Source: Mycoplana rhizolycopersici
GTDB lineage: Bacteria > Pseudomonadota > Alphaproteobacteria > Rhizobiales > Rhizobiaceae
Length of the DNA: 64,000 nt
Assembly (NCBI RefSeq): GCF_013378445.1
Contig: NZ_JABXYK010000005.1
Span: 62,001-126,000 of the forward strand
Direction: 5' to 3'
In this document: in pieces, positions 62,355-64,000 of the stretch
Layout of the letters: every line of letters starts with the position of its first letter
How positions within the stretch are numbered: the first letter of the stretch is position 1
Notes under the pieces: model-generated
Databases searched by the model: none
What the model was told of the DNA's origin: nothing
Seen by the model: the letters and a program-made list of their open reading frames with translations, nothing else
Program-made: the position numbers and the translations under genes

Positions 62355-63152
62355 ATGACCCTGCCCACCGATCTCATGGCGATACTCGAAAAGGCGGCGC
62401 TGGACGCCGGACGCGCCATTCTCGAAGTCTATCGCGCCGGGCCATCCGTTGTGCTCAAGAAGGATGCGACGCCGGTGACGGAGGCGGACGAACGCGCCGA
62501 AGCGATCATCCTTGCGCAACTCGGAGAGCATTTTCCCGATATTCCGGTCGTGGCGGAGGAGGCGGTGGCCGGCGGCAACGTGCCGGACGTTCGCGGGCGC
62601 TCCTTCTTCCTCGTCGACCCGCTTGACGGCACGCGTGAATTCATCGCGAGACGCGACGAGTTCACCGTCAATATCGCGCTGATCGAGAACGGCGTTCCGG
62701 TCGCCGGTATCGTCTATGCCCCTGCCCTCGGGACCGCTTACCGCGGTGCGAACGGGCAGGCCGAGAAGTTCGACGTGGACGAGAACTTCAACGTGCTGAA
62801 CCGCCGGCCGATCGGCTGTCGCGCCCGAAATGCAAGCCTCAAGGCGGTCATCAGCCGCTCCCACGGCGATCCGCAGACCGAAGAATTCCTTCGTACGGAG
62901 GGAATTTGCGACCACACCACGATCGGTTCGTCGCTCAAGTTCTGTCTTCTCGCGGAAGGGCTCGCCGACGTCTATCCGCGCTTCGGGCGCACGATGGAGT
63001 GGGACACCGCAGCCGGAGACGCGGTGCTGCGGGCGGCCGGCGGCCGCGTCACCTGCCCGGATGGAAGCCCGTTCCGGTATGGCAAGACCGACCAATCCAC
63101 CGACGTCGATTTTGCAAATTCGGCCTTCATCGGCCGGGGTCACGCTTCCTGA
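62355..63152 (+). CDS. cysQ: 3'(2'),5'-bisphosphate nucleotidase CysQ
   Basis: A 265-residue inositol-monophosphatase-family enzyme that removes the 3' phosphate from PAP/PAPS, relieving product build-up from sulfation. Metal-site motifs are EADERAEAII near 44, VVAEEAVAGGN near 66, FFLVDPLDGTREFIARRDEF near 85-104 and WDTAAGDAVLRAAGG near 216-230. ATG 62355 has AGGAA upstream; ATG 62331 is a weaker alternative. It lies 90 bases after cysNC on the same strand and probably belongs to the operon. Confidence 0.93.
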   Translation: MTLPTDLMAILEKAALDAGRAILEVYRAGPSVVLKKDATPVTEADERAEAIILAQLGEHFPDIPVVAEEAVAGGNVPDVRGRSFFLVDPLDGTREFIARRDEFTVNIALIENGVPVAGIVYAPALGTAYRGANGQAEKFDVDENFNVLNRRPIGCRARNASLKAVISRSHGDPQTEEFLRTEGICDHTTIGSSLKFCLLAEGLADVYPRFGRTMEWDTAAGDAVLRAAGGRVTCPDGSPFRYGKTDQSTDVDFANSAFIGRGHAS

Positions 63153-63367
63153 ACAACTTTTCCTTGCCGGCACCGTCACAATATTAACGAATTGACACGT
63201 GAACAGGGGGTATGTTGGAAGCGCTGCCTCCATACGGACAGAAACTTCGCCCATGGTTGAGGATCAGCACATGGGCCGTCATCTTGTAACTGGATGACGT
63301 ATCGAATAAACTGCCGACTGATCAGGCATTTAGCAAATATTACCTAGTCAACCACGAGAGCATTGCC

Positions 63368-64000
63368 GTGAAGAAAGACACTGCGCCCGCAGCACCCGAG
63401 CTGGAACCAGAAAGCCGAGAGCAGCCGCAGGCCAGCAACCTTCTGGATATGGCCAAGGCGCGAATCGTTCGTCGTGCCGAGCGCCAGAAGCGTCGCCTCA
63501 TCCGCGAGGCGTCGGCTGCGGCCGATTCGAGGCCGGGACGCGATCCGTTCGATGACGACGACGATCTCCTGCCCGCCAAGAAGGAACCGGGCAAGAAATT
63601 TTCGACCGCGTCGATCTTCGAAATGCCTGTCCTTCCCAAAAGGACGAGCAAGATCGCCTGGACGCCGGTCTCGTTCCTGCTCGCCGTGATCGTGCCGACG
63701 CTTGTCGTCGGCTTCTATTTCGCATTCATGGCAAGCCCCCAGTACGAGGTCGAGACCCAGTTCGCGGTCCGTGGCGCCAACCAGAGTTCTCTCGGAGCCC
63801 TCGGACTGGGCAGCCTGATGGGTACCACGGCCGAATCCGGCGACTCCTATATCGTAACCGACTATGTCCAGTCCCAGCAGGTCCTGCAGGACATGCGCGA
63901 TCAGGTCGGCCTTGATGTCCGTACGCTGTATGCACACGACGGCATCGACTTCTTCTACAAGACCGCAGCCGACGTTCCGTTGGACAAGTTCGTGTCCTAC
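63368..64000 (+). CDS. Capsule polysaccharide export protein, KpsE/RkpR-like (N-terminal part)
   Basis: Partial gene running off the window end; the frame is open from GTG 63368 to 64000 (211 codons). The N-terminal 90 residues are cytoplasmic, charged and rich in Arg/Asp, followed by a membrane helix (SFLLAVIVPTLVVGFYFAFM, about 110-129) and SPQYEVETQFAVRG, the start of the periplasmic coiled-coil domain in polysaccharide co-polymerases of the KpsE/BexC/RkpR type. These work with ABC exporters of capsule or K-antigen. GAGAG lies 8 bases ahead of the GTG. In rhizobia such proteins export KPS; the adjacent sulfate-activation genes could supply sulfation, but that is only a possibility. Confidence 0.82.
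   Translation, partial: MKKDTAPAAPELEPESREQPQASNLLDMAKARIVRRAERQKRRLIREASAAADSRPGRDPFDDDDDLLPAKKEPGKKFSTASIFEMPVLPKRTSKIAWTPVSFLLAVIVPTLVVGFYFAFMASPQYEVETQFAVRGANQSSLGALGLGSLMGTTAESGDSYIVTDYVQSQQVLQDMRDQVGLDVRTLYAHDGIDFFYKTAADVPLDKFVSY

Noticed and set aside
63193-63215. TTGACA with TATGTT upstream of the polysaccharide gene as promoter
   Set aside because: The spacing is only about 13 bases.

Overview
The window is a stretch of high-GC, alphaproteobacterial chromosome-like DNA, most probably from a member of the Rhizobiaceae (Rhizobium/Sinorhizobium/Shinella-like). The basis for this is a PhyR-NepR-EcfG general stress locus, a smoCEFGKS-mtlK polyol operon, an hmuSTUV haem locus with a TGA-N9-TCA iron-responsive operator, a RIME-like palindromic repeat, a CysN-CysC fusion and a KpsE/RkpR-type export protein. 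I cannot assign a species. Gene density is high. I see no insertion sequence, prophage, integrase or CRISPR array, and nothing that looks like a recently acquired island.

Layout. 1-1.5 kb: end of a sugar ABC transporter (permease C-terminus and single-domain ATPase). 1.5-9.1 kb: small housekeeping and accessory genes: an SDR, tRNA-Arg(CCG), an EamA exporter, a YbaK-type deacylase, GFA and DUF488 proteins, a ThuA/Gfo-Idh pair behind a LacI-type operator, a TetR/SMR efflux pair with a built-in operator, a truncated haemoglobin and a DUF423 protein. 9.2-15.9 kb: haem/iron region with a DUF2325 protein, TonB and an exported small protein on the minus strand, divergent from hmuSTUV. 15.9-20.4 kb: general stress response: a DUF883 gene behind a consensus EcfG promoter, an HWE histidine kinase, ecfG, nepR and divergent phyR, also with a consensus EcfG promoter.

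20.6-31.5 kb: polyol (sorbitol/mannitol) catabolic operon smoEFGKS-mtlK-HAD-FGGY kinase on the minus strand, with its SorC/DeoR-type regulator upstream. 31.7-44.7 kb: reductive pyrimidine catabolism: preT-preA, a RutR-like TetR regulator, an N-carbamoyl-beta-alanine amidohydrolase-like enzyme, dihydropyrimidinase, a cupin and an NMT1-type ABC uptake system. RutR-like operator sequences lie in front of preT and the amidohydrolase gene. A MASE1-GGDEF diguanylate cyclase gene is embedded here, and a four-helix SMR/EamA-like gene sits inside the ABC operon.

45-50.6 kb: an RND efflux pair followed by a Crp/Fnr regulator that has an FNR/FixK-type box upstream and the matching E-x2-SR recognition helix. 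50.6-53.4 kb: a degenerate GGDEF protein, a small exported protein and a D-2-hydroxyacid dehydrogenase. 53.4-59 kb: branched-chain amino acid transporter livHMGF-DUF6867-livJ. 59.5-64 kb: sulfate activation genes cysD-cysNC-cysQ, then the start of a capsule/polysaccharide export gene cut by the window end.

The most useful new observations are regulatory: EcfG promoters, RutR-type and FNR-type boxes, an IRO box, a leaderless TetR promoter-operator and a LacI operator. I found no clear wholly new multi-gene system. The least explained gene sets are DUF2325 plus its overlapping 94-residue partner beside tonB, and the additions to the pyrimidine locus (GGDEF protein, four-helix membrane protein, cupin).
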